Shown here in pieces: positions 36,780 through 48,540 of a stretch of 64,000 nucleotides of DNA. Where the stretch lies: positions 4,588,001-4,652,000 of the forward strand of contig NC_003076.8 of NCBI RefSeq assembly GCF_000001735.4. The letters run 5' to 3'. The DNA is from Arabidopsis thaliana. Lineage: Eukaryota > Streptophyta > Magnoliopsida > Brassicales > Brassicaceae. The position numbers and the translations under genes were made by a program. Each line of letters begins with the position of its first letter. Within the stretch, counting starts at the first letter, position 1. Below the pieces are notes generated by a model, which saw only the letters and a program-made list of their open reading frames with translations, ran no database searches and was not told the DNA's origin.

Positions 36780-38174
36780 TGAATGTACTATAACATTGTA
36801 ATATAATATATCTATATAATTATCGCAAGTAATTAGCAGTTTCTTTTATGTAAAATGTGGATTATGCATGGCGTGTGATGTTGTATCATAATTTGCCCGT
36901 ACAATATGTATGCATATATATAATGACTAATTAAAAAGGAATACATATATGATGAAAATATTTTACTCAGTTGAATAAACTATATATATCGTTTGTTTTG
37001 AAAAGTATAATGTCAATTTTAGTTTGATCTGTCAAAGTCAGGATCACTATCATCGTTGTTGTTCAAATAATGTTTCATTGTCAAATTGGAAGTGTTCACA
37101 CAAAAACTATATATCGCTTCACACAAAAACGGGCACATAGGAAACCCAGTCATATATCCCACATGTGCGACACAATAAGTTTTGTATTAATTTATATTAT
37201 ATGCTCACTATATATGTTATCAATGTGTTCTTTACTTCTTTATAGTTAGGTGAATTAGGTCAATGCGACCTTTCGTGGATTAGAAAAAAAACATAGAATA
37301 AACAAAACTTTTGATATTAACAAAACCTTTATAAGAAAAAAAAATGAAACTCACGAAAATTGACCCGTTTCAGAATTAAATATGTGTTCTCCAAAATAAA
37401 TGGTACCTACCTACTTTTACAAAAAGAATAAAATAACAATTGTACCTACTTTCATTCGAGAGAATGCATTTGGTTATTATTATTACTTTGTAGTAAAAGA
37501 ATCAATGAAGTAATCACTTCTACTAAAATATCAAATAACTCTTATTCTTCTTCTTTAAGAAGATTTGATTTGATCGGACCAAAATAAATTAAGGTTAAAC
37601 ATTTTTTAAACAGTTTTAGATCATGGTGATCATAGTTGTTGGGATAAAAGCCAATGACGACGATGTTGCTTGCGTCAAGTGCTTGGATTTTTGCAATCAT
37701 TGAATTAACTTCTATACTTTTCATAATTATATTATTAATTGTTTTTAACAACAAAATTTTGAGTGAAAGAAATATAACTAAACTCTTACGTGTAAGCGTA
37801 CAACCTTATAATAACTCATCAAAAAAATTTACCTGTTAAGAATAAAACTTGTAAATGTTTAAAACTCTACGTCTTCGTTTATGATTTTAACATGAACATA
37901 ATCTCAAACCATCTCCAAAGCTGTAGACAAAAATTCGGGAAGGTAGACAAAATAAGCCCATTGAATTGAATATGGGCCGTATGAGCTTAAATTTATTTGC
38001 TGATGATGAATCAGATGCTTCCATTGAGCAAATGCATGCATGCCAGAGAATACCAAAACTATCATTCATTCATAATTAAGTAGACTAAACGGAACACATA
38101 ATTCATGATGAATACAACCAAAGTGTTAAAGGAAACCAACTTTATATTACATCCATATTAAGCACCTCGTGATA
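36780..38174. other. Convergent intergenic region, MYB40 / ENODL21
   Basis: AT-rich, no gene. Minor direct repeat of TCACACAAAAAC at about 37098 and 37120. Confidence 0.5.
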
Positions 38175-38722
38175 CTAAGCTACAAAATATAAAGAGAGGC
38201 TGAAGAAGCATAACAAAACAGCAAAGGCAGCTGGAGGAGCAGCAGACGTGGTGGTATGGTCGCGAGATATGACCTCGACGATCATCTTCTGACCTTTCTC
38301 GCAATGACCAGAGGTTCCGCTTATGAAATAGTAAGGGACAGAGTGATCAAACATGAACCTGGTTTTGCCCGTATTCGAGTAGAATCTCGGGTGCGACGAA
38401 TTGCATTGCTTGTAACTCTCCTTCGTCACTTGCATCACTGAGTCTTTCTTGTACTTGAATTCTTTCAAACCCCACCAAAAGAAACAGAACAAACGTAAGT
38501 AAAATAAATAAATAAATCAAACTTGATGTTAAAAAGTTCTCGAAAGTTTTTGAGTTGGGAAGTATGCTTACGAATGATGTCTCCGACTTGGAACCGTTTA
38601 TTAGAAGCCCAATCATTGAAACTCTCAGAAGAATTTGCAGGAGGAACTACCCAATTGAGTTTGTGTTCATATGAAGAGACAGAAGCTGAAATCGTTAAGA
38701 CAATAACAAGCCAAAGAAACAT
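38175..38722 (-). CDS. ENODL21: Early nodulin-like (phytocyanin) protein ENODL21
   Basis: Two exons on the minus strand (38722-38572, 38461-38175) give 145 residues. A signal peptide (MFLWLVIVLTISASVSSYEH) is followed by a plastocyanin-like domain (LNWVVPPANSSESFNDWASN, RFQVGDIIQFKYKKDSV, YKQCNSSHPRFYSNTGKTRF, YYFISGTSGHCEKGQKM). The two Cys of the structural disulfide are present. The first copper-ligand His, normally just after the YKKDSV strand, is absent, so copper binding is not expected; this is what separates early nodulin-like proteins from true blue copper phytocyanins. The end is hydrophobic (AAFAVLLCFFSLSLYFVA) and should be replaced by a GPI anchor at the plasma membrane. The single intron position is the family's usual one. 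Confidence 0.92.
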
Positions 38723-39139
38723 ATTTAAAGTCTCAGTTTTGATGTTCTGCGCCTCAGAATGATCAGCAAAAATAGAGTAAATCCTGGCTGATAAATTTCG
38801 GATTTTATAAGAAATGGAGTAGGGTTGGTTACGAAGAAGGGAGAGATGGAGATAGTGGAGAGATATGTGTTAGTGGTTGGTTAAGTAACTTATTATTTCT
38901 CTGGTTTTTTTCATTGCAACACGCGGGAACAGAGGACGACCAAATACTCTCAGCTAGTTTGAACAAAATAAATAAAAAAGGTTTATTTTAGAGAATTTGT
39001 ATTTTGTAGTTAATACTATCTCATGAAATTTATGAAATTATTTCTTTTTATATACTGATTAATCAGAATTAAAAATTCTTGTACTATATGTGATCAGACT
39101 ATAAGCTCTTTTTACATTAGCTCATTAGGCTCAACCTTC
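38723..39139. other. ENODL21 promoter
   Basis: No gene; the AT-rich region between the ENODL21 start and the PPR relic. Confidence 0.5.
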
Positions 39140-40712
39140 TCACCTCTCAATTCTCATTCTGTGAAACCACTCGTAAGCCACACCACTTAATCCGTTCCTT
39201 GTGCAACCGCTTATAACAGCATTGTAAGTCACAACGCTCGGCTTAATAATACCTTTTGAAGGCATTTCCTTGAGAAGGGTATCCAAAAGATTGAGTTTTT
39301 GCTGTCCTGTCAAAACTGAAGCCATGGTCGTGTACGCGTAAAGATTTGGCTCAATCCCTACCTTAACCATATGGTTCCAAACCCGTAACACCTCATCATA
39401 TAACTTCCCTTTCTCAAGAGCACTGAGCAATGCCCCGTGGCTTTTCACCGTTGTCAACCATTGCTTTATAGATTTGGGTCGCAGCTGAAGTCTCATAGGC
39501 CTTTGAACACACTACAAGAACTGCGTTCTAATGTCTGCTCTGCGGTTTCAATCCTTTATCTTCCATTTTGCTAAGTAGCCTAACTCCCATCTCCATATAC
39601 CTCTCCTACCAGCCGCACTCAGCAAGATATTGAAATAAGAGACCACTAACTCGTAAGACAAATTGTTCGGTTCAGGTCCTTCGTCAAGAAGATCCTCGTA
39701 CATCTCTAACGCGCTGCCACCATTTCTTAGCCTTACCCATCAGCCAAATCAAATGGTTGCAGACTAACTCTTTACTAACAATATAATGTTCTTCACGTGT
39801 ACATGCCCATATAAGCCTCTCGTGCTCTTCCCCACTCGGTTTAAGCCCTGCATTGTCCATTGCATATAAAAAGCTTCAACACTCTTGTTGTCCAATTTTC
39901 ATCTTTCACCAGCCACCGCCTCATCAGTTGGTAGCATAATCTTCCCAATGAAGTTTTCGTGCTTAACAAACTCACTCTCAATTGTAATCAGCGTCATTCC
40001 CTACTTCCCTCTTTGATTATATCTCTCTCAATTCAACAGCGAACTCGAGAGCTCCCATACCATCTTCATTTCTTCTGTAGACGAGCAAAGCCGTTGATAT
40101 GTTAGATCGGGTTAGGCTCAAAACCTTTTTCCCTGACTAAATCAAGAATCCCAAGGGCCTTGTGACACTGAGACTTCCCTTCTTCCATGTAAATAACCAT
40201 CAAAGTATTGTAAGTACAATGTTTGGAACAATCCCTTCTTCCTCCAAATCACTCAGTATATTCTGTACTTCTCCAAACCCACTCGACTGTTTCATCACAC
40301 CCTAAAGGCTGTTATATATAAAAAGGTTTGGACTTATGACACAGCCTGATTCACTTCTTCAGTCTCTTGTCCTTGCCAAAACCCCTTATCATAGCACAAT
40401 ACACTTGTAGAGTTAATTCTCCATTCTCCTTGAGAACAACATCCACATCATCAATCTCTATCATCTTGAATTGGTTTTTTCTCCTCCATTTACAGCGTGT
40501 GATTCATAATGATCAACAGAAACTGAACTCGAATCTTCCGTGGAAACTTCTTTCCCGAGCTCCAAGTGCTCCGTGTTCCATCCTACCCCAACCGATGATC
40601 CCAGCAAACTTCTATTTGGCTCACACAGAAACAGAACTTTTGAGGTAGGATTAATGGCCAAACCTTCAAGTTTCCTATAACTCGAACCCACAGAAAGCAG
40701 CATATTCAACAA
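39140..40712 (-). pseudogene. Decayed pentatricopeptide-repeat (PPR) gene
   Basis: On the minus strand PPR-type sequence can be followed in pieces that change frame. The cleanest piece, 39140-39496, carries NHMVKVGIEPNLYAYTTMAS, LLDTLLKEM and PSVVTYNAVISGCTRNGLSG, which are typical 35-residue P-type repeats. Upstream, another frame reads LLSKMEDKGLKPQ then a TAG stop at 39528-39530 then NAVLVVCSKAYETSAATQIY; further up are YEDLLDEGPEPNN, YELVVSYFNILLSAAG, GEEHERLIWACTREEHYIVS and LGILDLVREKGFEPNP in shifting frames. I count at least three frame changes and one stop. The C-terminal repeats are missing after YEWFHRMRIER. A start region near 40712 (MLNMLLSVGSSYRKLEG) may belong to it. PPR proteins bind organellar RNA; this copy can hardly make one. 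Confidence 0.85.
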
Positions 40713-43037
40713 GACAATGCCTCTTTCTAGTCAGAGGACTAACTACAAAACAAGAACAATCCAACTCAAATTCCAATCTCGATCCAACTAAATGACCAGA
40801 ATTTAATAGCCAAATGCTTAAAGCTTGCATCTTTTTCCAACACAAATTCACCAGCAAGAACAATCAAAGAGAAACCAAACACTCGCAAAATTCACAGGAA
40901 TAAACAATTTTTAAAAGGTCGCAACTTTTCTGTAAAATTCATCACCTAACACAACAAAACCCCGAATAAATATTCTTCAACAATCTGGAATTCGAAAACT
41001 CAGACGCAGCCCAAACAGATATGGTTTTGGGTTAAGTGATGGTGTGGTGCTCTTGTGGCCATCCAATCATCTCCCATGAGCGGGGGTAAGCTACAACCGC
41101 TGCAAGAGGAAAAACATGTAAGTGTAACAGTGTCGTTTTGACAATTAAACCCAATACATTGGCCCAATACTCGTGTTTTAAGGCCCTTTACGGTGATAAT
41201 TTATAGTTTTTTTTACGTTTTACTTTTTAATTTTTATCTCTATGTTTTTATTTTACTGCAAAATATGGACTTGATCTATACATAAATGCTATAATTTGAG
41301 AAAAATAAAATAAAGTAAAAAAATTTGTGTATGAACGTGTGTTAGCTTTGATAAATTAGTTTTTTTGTAAGTGGTAACTATAATTTTAGGTTACAAAAAT
41401 TATATTCTAAAGTATTTTTATGTTTATTAATTATTATCATTCAAACGTGAATAGATTACAAGTTCCACATGACATAGATGCATTGAAGACCATGCTTTAG
41501 GTTGGGTACAAAGGATATATGTTCCTTTGTAAAAATCCAATAAACATGTCTGGCCCATGCACATAAACATATAATGCATGTATAAAATGTCCACAAACAT
41601 TATTGTGTACTTATATATATATTTCCCCTTCCTATGTTTACATATGTGAATGTATATATAATTATGATGGGCAACCATGTTGGTGGATCACGATTGTTAA
41701 AGGAGAAATATAAATGTGGATTCTCCATATCTCTAAAGCCGTCTTCTAGCTATGACAACATGTTGCTATGTCATTTCATCTTGTCTATCAATAATGAATG
41801 AATAATCACATACATATGCATGTGTATGTATGGTTTGGTTATGTTGAAGATCCATGACTTAGTCGGAGATTAATCACATGTAACACACTGAAGGTAATCA
41901 CTAGACGTACGGTAAAATATCTTTGTCTTTTGTTAAGATTAATAAAAAGTTGCAAAATGATTAAGATTTGGATTTGTAGTAGACAGACAGACTGATATTC
42001 CCCAAATTATAAGCTGAGCTGTTTGATCTCTATAAGAATATCTTGTCGAAGAATGAAGATTTTATTTTTAGATTCATCATATACAAACTCACACACTGAT
42101 ATGTATGTTCTTATAACCTTGACCTGATTAATAAGCTATTTCACAAGGTTTCCATGCATTATTAATTTTTCAAAATGGTCCTACTCCTACGGTCCTCTCC
42201 TACCACATGGCGATCTTTTCACAAGATTCAAATTTACCCATCCGAAAGAAACGTAATCACTTTTCATTGACATTAAAGAAACAAATTAAACTAGTGTCCT
42301 TTTTACTTGATTAGGTACATCATACATGGTTATATAATTATATCGTATGTTATTTCTACTCTGTTTTTTTTTCTCAACATTTTTGCATTGTGAATATTTT
42401 CATGTATTCGTTAATCTAGCACCATACAAAAGCCTTCGAAAATTTGTAATGCATTTAGTATCATAATAGTGTTGATAGAAGAAAAAAATAAGTATGAAAA
42501 TAATTTGTCAAACTGAGATAAACTTTAATACAACAAGGTTGGTACGCCGAAATTCCTAGACAAAACAAAGCCTACCCATAATATATAATTTTGATTAATT
42601 AACATTAATACCATAATGTTGATTGTTTTCTATTTACGTTTTGTCGTGTTCGGGATCCTCCAATCAAGGAAACATTGTTTATCAGCAGTCGAACCATCGC
42701 CCATGTGCTGAAACTCTTCTCTTAACAGTCTCGATCAATCCTATTTAAATCTGATTTATCCTTTGTCGGCACTTATTCATGGCTAATATCTTGTACTATA
42801 ATAATTGACTCCACATACATAATTACATAACATAAACAAAAAAGGTATATAAAAGAGGAAGACTTGTTCATTATATAAAAAACAACTTGCACATGCAAGT
42901 ATGTATGTGGTTTTTGTTCTTATCTTAACCTCTGGTCTCTTATATAAACCACCTAAATGTTTCCATGTTCTATGTATCCCAAAGCTTGAGAGAAAACAGA
43001 AAAGAAAAAACTCCATAGAAATCAAAAGTAGAAAGAA
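40713..43037. other. AT-rich intergenic region
   Basis: No supported gene. A terminal-exon-like segment sits on the minus strand at about 41036-41104 (see findings), with a site II motif (GGCCCA) near 41162. The right part is the promoter of the BAG-like gene. Confidence 0.5.
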
Positions 43038-43641
43038 ATGATGAAGTTTAAGACCAAGAGGTTTGGGATTAGATTTGGATTTGGTAAAAGAATCAACAAC
43101 AAAGGCACACAACAAGATCAACAACAAAAGGGAGTTGGTAACAACAACAACAATAGTAGCTGCAGCAACTGTGAGATCAAATGGGAACTTAGGCCAGGAG
43201 GCATGCTTGTTCAAAAAAGACAAGAGAGTATTGGTGAAGACTTGATCTCCATTAGAGTCTCTACTTTTGCTCATTTTCATGATCTTTCCATTGAAGCCAC
43301 CTCCACTTTTGGTAAGTTTCTTGTCCCTCAGCATTTCTCAACCTTTATGTTTCATCTTTTGGGAGACTTTTAAATGACTCTTTATCAGATTCATAACATA
43401 AGATTCTATTTATGGGTTTACAGGAGAACTTAAGATGGTATTATCATTGCTTACCGGTTTAGAGCCAAAACAACAAAGGCTAGTATTCAAAGGGAAAGAA
43501 AGAGAGGATCATGAATATCTACACATGGTTGGTGTTGGGGATAAAGACAAAGTGTTGTTGTTAGAAGATCCTGGCTTCAAAGATAAAAAGCTTCTTGATC
43601 TTAACAGCATTTCCACTACTTGTCCGACTATAATCGTATAA
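43038..43641 (+). CDS. Ubiquitin-like domain protein related to BAG co-chaperones, no BAG domain
   Basis: Two exons (43038-43311, 43424-43641) give 163 residues. Two Met codons are adjacent at the start. The N-terminus is basic (MMKFKTKRFGIRFGFGKRIN) followed by Gln/Asn repeats. Then comes IKWELRPGGMLVQKR, the segment that precedes the ubiquitin-like domain in plant BAG1-BAG4, and a ubiquitin-like fold (LISIRVSTFAHFHDLSIEAT, GELKMVLSLLTGLEPKQQRL, VFKGKERED). The frame ends right after this domain (SISTTCPTIIV), so the C-terminal BAG domain that binds Hsp70 is missing. The intron position inside the ubiquitin-like domain fits the BAG genes. It may bind the proteasome or a BAG partner but should not bind Hsp70. 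I recall it as At5g14360. Confidence 0.92.
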
Positions 43642-44146
43642 ACAAAACTAAACAAAATTGTCAAATTAGTTGTTTTGTCAATTTCTTTGTGAAATAATAT
43701 CACTCAAGAAAATTAACTATAGCTATGGTTGTCATGAATTAAAATAGACATTCCATAATATCATTCGACTATTTCTAAGTTGTAAACAAGCTAATATGTT
43801 TACATGTTGTAATATAGTATATGTCAAAGTTTAAGAGCTCATGTTTTAATTAGCTGTTTGCTGAAGAAACATTTAAACAAGAAAATATGATGCACCCATT
43901 AACTTCTCATTTTTATTATCATTATTGTTCAGATGATTTGGTACAAATTAGTTGACTTTTCTAATAAGAGAACCAAAGCTAGGCGGCCAAACAAAACCGA
44001 AACTTTTGCATAACCGAGCTGGTCAAGACCCCTATACAGACCAATATCATCTTCAGTTCTCGGTATACTCCGGTTGAGCCTTAACTTCTCAACAAGTCAC
44101 AAAATAGCAATATCATGAAATACTAAACATCCGTCACTTAGGTGGT
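43642..44146. other. Convergent 3' region, BAG-like gene / CCT gene
   Basis: 3' UTRs of both neighbours; no further feature seen. Confidence 0.5.
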
Positions 44147-45651
44147 TTATGAATCCTCTCTTTTTACAAACCGGCCCTGAAAAAAAAACCAATGACTTAT
44201 TATTAATTATCAGCAACTCCACGTATCAACCAATTCTAGTTCTCTCAGCGAGTTCAATCATTTAAATATAATTCTACGTCATGTATTGGACTCAAATGTG
44301 TGTGAAAATTGTTTAAAAAAACAAACTACTAGAAGAAAAGCTTACTTTAACACGAGGACGTTTCTCGGCATTGAGTTTACGAACTTGATATCGAATCCGC
44401 TTAGAGAAAAGACGGTTTTGCCGTTTCTCTTTATACCGGAGCAAGCTGGCTTCTCTATGCCCTCTCCATAACCTCTCCGTCGTTTCCATCTCCGGCACTG
44501 CCCATAAATTCCCCGCCTCTCCGCCGTCATTAAACCCCTAAGACCACCAACACAACTCTACTATCAAATCTTGCTTAATTACTAGCAACAATGTGTATAA
44601 TTTAAGCGTTTTCGCAATTTAAGTATTTCAGTCTGCCGTTACAACTTTCTAGTCAAAGCTTAAATATTACAAGTATCTCAGAAGTGAAAAACAATACATT
44701 AATAAGATTATCATCATTACAGTGGCAAAAGAACTCGTGACTCATTCAATATTTCACCGGTTTTACATATGTCAAATTAATTAGTCAATTTAAGCATTGA
44801 TTATGATTATATAATACCAGAGAAAAAGACAAATAGAGAGATGGTTTGCTTACATCAGCGGAAGCATGCAAGTCCGGCACTGTCTGCGGCGGTTCTCCGT
44901 CGACATAAAGCGTACCTTTATCCGACCAAGCCTCCATGATCTGCTCATAATCAAGCTTCAGAGCCAACGAAGGCCGGCCATCGTTTCCATCGCCTCCGCC
45001 GCAACAACGTGGAGTCCCGCTCCGACTCATCACTTCCTCCACAACCTCTGAATAACTCACCCACCGCTCCTCCGTCGTCTCCTCCTCCTCGCTCGCTCCT
45101 TTCCTCATCGCCGTCCTTAGAAGGGAAGACGACGACGATCCGTGGTCTTGACGATCATACGGAGAAAGATTATTCCTTTCTCCGCCGCAATCTACATCGG
45201 TGGCCGCGGAGGAAGGGAGGAGATCGTGGATCGAAGAAATTGTACTGTCGGTGGCGGAATTGAAGAGGTAAGCTGCAACGGTGTCGTATTGCTCTTCTTC
45301 TTTCTCTCCTCCCCCCAGTGTAGTAGTAGTCTCTGCTCTCTTCTTCTCCTTAAACGGCGTCGTATCCGGTTCTTTCTTCTTGCTCTGTTTTTTGTTGTTG
45401 TTCTTCTTCTTGCTCTTCTTGCTTCTGGGATTCTCGTTGATCTCGTGAGAAGTGTTGAGCTCGAGCTTGAGACTGAGAAATTTGGGTTTTTTCGTTTTTG
45501 TTCTGATCTTACGAGACGCGTCAAGATTGGAAGAAGACTTATCCTCCATGGTGGTGGTAGCTTCTCTGTTTTTTCTCTTCTTGATCCTCTTCGATGATCT
45601 CGTACTCTGTTTTTCTTCTCCGACGACCGGACTTGCTTTGTTGCTACACAT
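44147..45651 (-). CDS. CCT-motif transcriptional regulator
   Basis: Three exons on the minus strand (45651-44854, 44537-44346, 44176-44147) give 339 residues. The N-terminal half is strongly basic and low-complexity (SSKRIKKRKNREATTTMEDK; KKSKKKNNNKKQSKKKEPD). A conserved segment, LALKLDYEQIMEAWSDKGTL (about residues 228-247), is found in the ASML2-like group of CCT proteins. The C-terminus is a full CCT motif: REASLLRYKEKRQNRLFSKR, IRYQVRKLNAEKRPRVKGRF, VKRE. CCT motifs bind DNA with NF-Y subunits and carry a nuclear signal. The last 10 codons, including the conserved GRFVKR, come from a 30-base final exon, easily missed by gene finders. No B-box or response-regulator domain. I recall it as At5g14370. 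Confidence 0.92.
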
Positions 45652-45980
45652 CTCCGATCTCTGTCTCTCTCTCTCTCTAACACTTTAACTCTTCTCTGCT
45701 TTCTAAGTTTTGTTCTCATTTTCTCGCTCACTCAGAAGTATGTAGGTGGAGCGAGAGGGAAAGCTGACAGTGATGGTACCTTTTGACACGTGTCTATCAG
45801 TCATTGGATAAAGCTATTGTAATCTTGGATTCTGTTTGGATGTGCAGGAGATAATAAGGTTGGATTAGATTACTACATTACATCTGTGTCTTAAACTTCT
45901 GATTAGTTAATTATATATTGGGTAACTCCATTCTTATTTTCAACTTTTCATAAAGCACCTTGTTTTTCTACTTTTTAGAT

Positions 45981-46070
45981 ACCAACATTTTTATAATGTT
46001 CACATTTTTTAAAAAAGGTTTGGGATATGTGCATTAGTAACCAACATTTTTATAAAGTTGACATTTTAAA
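45981..46070 (+). repeat. Short direct repeat
   Basis: ACCAACATTTTTATAA followed by GTTnACATTTT occurs at 45981 and again at 46040, 59 bases apart, with a few changes. Probably a local duplication. Confidence 0.7.
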
Positions 46071-47287
46071 TATATTTTAATTCAAATTAACATGAGGTTG
46101 ACATTAAGCAAAGGTAATTAACATGATCAGTTTTTCTTTAGGCATCAACAGATTAACATGAGATTTTTTTGATCCAATATTATATCTAAAGTGATATAAA
46201 TATCTTTTGACATTCCTCCGTGAGAAGATATCATTTGCATTATTTGTATTCCACGCTGTAATCAAACGCAAGGGAATTGTGAACTCTAAAATTTTAAAAT
46301 CCGAATCCAATTCATAAATTGACAAGAACAAAAAAAAATGAACCCACTTCATTTATTAATTTCGTAAGGGAAATAATGCTGTTGAACTTGGGTTTATCGT
46401 AAATTGGCTACCACCACCGACAGCAATGACAAATGAAGTGGTATATAGTACAGTAGCATCCTGAACTATTACTGTCTTTTGATGACACTTTTCGTGGAAA
46501 TAGATTTTCTTTTGTGATAACATTCACGTGAAACCAAAAAAATAAAGTTCTATACATTTTCTTTGTCTTGTACATTTTCTCTACAAGGCCTGCAACGTCA
46601 TTTATTCTCATAAAGTTGATGGGTGTAAATTTGAGAGATTTAAAAAGCCTACTTTAGAAAATTCATATGCACAAGGGGATCGATTTTTTACCCTTCAAAA
46701 AGTGGATTCTGTAGTAAATAAAACAATGTTGATATTCTAATGCCGTTTAAACGTGATCTATTAGAATATTCTAGTATTACGGGTTTTCACATTTTTGATA
46801 GAACAACAAGAAATGGACATGACAATTGTCTATGAATTCGTGTTAATAATTGCTAGGTTTGACTAGTATTTTACAGGTAAAACTTAAAACCTACGCAAAA
46901 TTTGGAGTTACGAATGAGCCCATTTAAGAAACCTGACGTTGGCCAAAAAGAAAAGCTGAAGAGGAAACAAAAAAAAAAAGAAAAGGTTTGGGAGAGAGAA
47001 GGAACCAATCAGAGCGAATGGGAAAAAGAGCAATTCTTACGGGTCCTACCTCCATTGACTAATTATTTTTTGTTTCGGCTCAAAGATTAATTATATTATT
47101 TTAACGTTTTTGTTCTTTTTATATTTTTTATTATAATATTTTTTGCTTTATTTTTTAATTGTAAAAATGCCATACGATAATATACTGATTTATTTGATTT
47201 CACATTCTCTCTAAGATGTTTTAATTTAACTACGAAATTTTTATTTTTATTTTTGAAACAAGATAATAATAGAAATAGTTTATAATA

Positions 47288-47520
47288 TTCTCTGTTTTAA
47301 AATAATTATCCTCTAAAGTTTTTGCACAGCAATTATAAAAAAATATTTATTTAATTTTATCTACTTAATATATTTTCTAATTTTTTATTAGTTAAAATAT
47401 TTAAATAATAAGTATATAATTAAAATTTGTACCAAACATTTACATTTAAAAAAAAAAAAGACAATTATTACAAAACAATATTTTAGTGCTAGAACGACAA
47501 CTAAATTAAGACGGATGGAG
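47288..47520. mobile_element. Stowaway-like MITE (Tc1/mariner type)
   Basis: The right end reads ACGGATGGAG followed by TA (47521-47522). Reversed, it is CTCCATCCGTCTTAA, close to the Stowaway terminal consensus CTCCCTCCGT. The left end, after TA at 47286-47287, reads TTCTCTGTTTTAAAATAATT, an imperfect match to the inverted right end over about 30 bases. The interior is 233 bp of AT-rich, non-coding DNA. TA duplication, length and ends fit the family; the left terminus is worn. Confidence 0.6.
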
Positions 47521-48087
47521 TACAACTTATCTATTAATTTAAATTTTTACATAACTTTTTTTAATAATCAGTCAAAAAACACACAAACAAATATTTCCAA
47601 AATTTAAATATTTTCTATGAAATATTTAAATATGTTTCTAAGCTTGTATTTACACATTGGCTGACTTTGGCACCAAAAGAGGTTAGTACATTAAAGCATC
47701 CTAAATTTATTAACTTGATTAAAAATGTGTAATAGCCTTTATCATGAATATTATAAATAGTACACAATTTAGTATTAGCCAACAAAATTTTAAAATAAAA
47801 ATGTAGAAATATCCATTTATATCATTCATGATATCTAATTCACAACACATGACAATAGGAACTAAAAGACCATTAGACCACACAAATCATAAGCATTTCC
47901 AAAAAAAATAAGTTTATTAAACAAAATATGAAAATTTGTTCTAACCAAATTTCAAAATGACATTTAGGTTTATATTTACTCCAATTAATCTCGATTTATA
48001 AACGTATATATAAAATAAATTTACGGCCTCAACTCAAAAGATTATACAAATCTCTGATCCATCCAACCAAAACGTGGACGACTTAAC

Positions 48088-48540
48088 TTAGAAAGAAAAG
48101 AAGAAGAAGCCGACGGTGGCGACTGTGCCGACAACAGAGAACTTAGCAGTTGTCACGGCACCACTCTTGGGTGACTCTGCAGTGGGTCCATCGCTTGGTC
48201 CATCAGCGGCGGAAGTGCTGTCGGGGGTGGGAGCCGGTGGGGAGGAGACGGTAGGTGCCTCAGCAGAGTCGCTAGGACTAGAGGCAGAGTAGTCATCCTC
48301 GGGGACGGGTCCTTCGGCAGCCGGAGAAGATGCTTTTGGAGAAGAGGCCGAAGATGATTTAGGTGCGGCGGCTGGAGCCTTGGTTGGAGCTGAAGGAGCC
48401 TTGGTTGTGGCAGTCGGAGCCTTGGTTGGTGCGGCAGTGGGTGATGGAGATTTTTTGGGAGAAGCTGAGGGAGCGTCGGCGGCGAAAGCGGTGGCGATAG
48501 TTAAAGTCAATAGAACCAAAACGACAAATTGACGTGCCAT
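48088..48540 (-). CDS. AGP6: Classical arabinogalactan protein AGP6
   Basis: Single exon of 150 residues, ATG at 48540 (the frame runs further upstream through a poly-purine leader). Signal peptide (MARQFVVLVLLTLTIATAFA) is followed by about 105 residues dominated by Ala, Ser, Pro, Thr and Lys (PTKAPTATTKAPSAPTKAPA; SSASSPKASSPAAEGP), with scattered AP, SP and TP pairs that are hydroxylated and glycosylated. The end is hydrophobic (FSVVGTVATVGFFFFSF) and cleaved for a GPI anchor. This is the complete classical AGP plan. The sequence matches what I know of AGP6, which acts with AGP11 at the pollen surface in pollen development and tube growth. Lys in the backbone (TKAP repeats) is a helpful identifier. 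Confidence 0.93.
   Translation of the reverse strand: MARQFVVLVLLTLTIATAFAADAPSASPKKSPSPTAAPTKAPTATTKAPSAPTKAPAAAPKSSSASSPKASSPAAEGPVPEDDYSASSPSDSAEAPTVSSPPAPTPDSTSAADGPSDGPTAESPKSGAVTTAKFSVVGTVATVGFFFFSF

Larger units (their letters stand above)
45652..48087. other. AT-rich intergenic region with repeats
   Basis: No supported gene. It holds a Stowaway-like MITE (47288-47520, annotated separately) and a degenerate repeat of about 30 bases (ACCAACATTTTTATAA) at 45981 and 46040. 47080-47480 is extremely AT-rich. Confidence 0.55.

Noticed and set aside
42783-43334. 183-codon minus frame opposite the BAG-like gene
   Set aside because: Antisense shadow of exon 1 and its upstream region; no recognisable domain.
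45192-45731. 179-codon minus frame overlapping the CCT gene
   Set aside because: Shadow frame of a low-complexity Arg/Lys region; the CCT gene frame has the conserved motifs and the splice sites.
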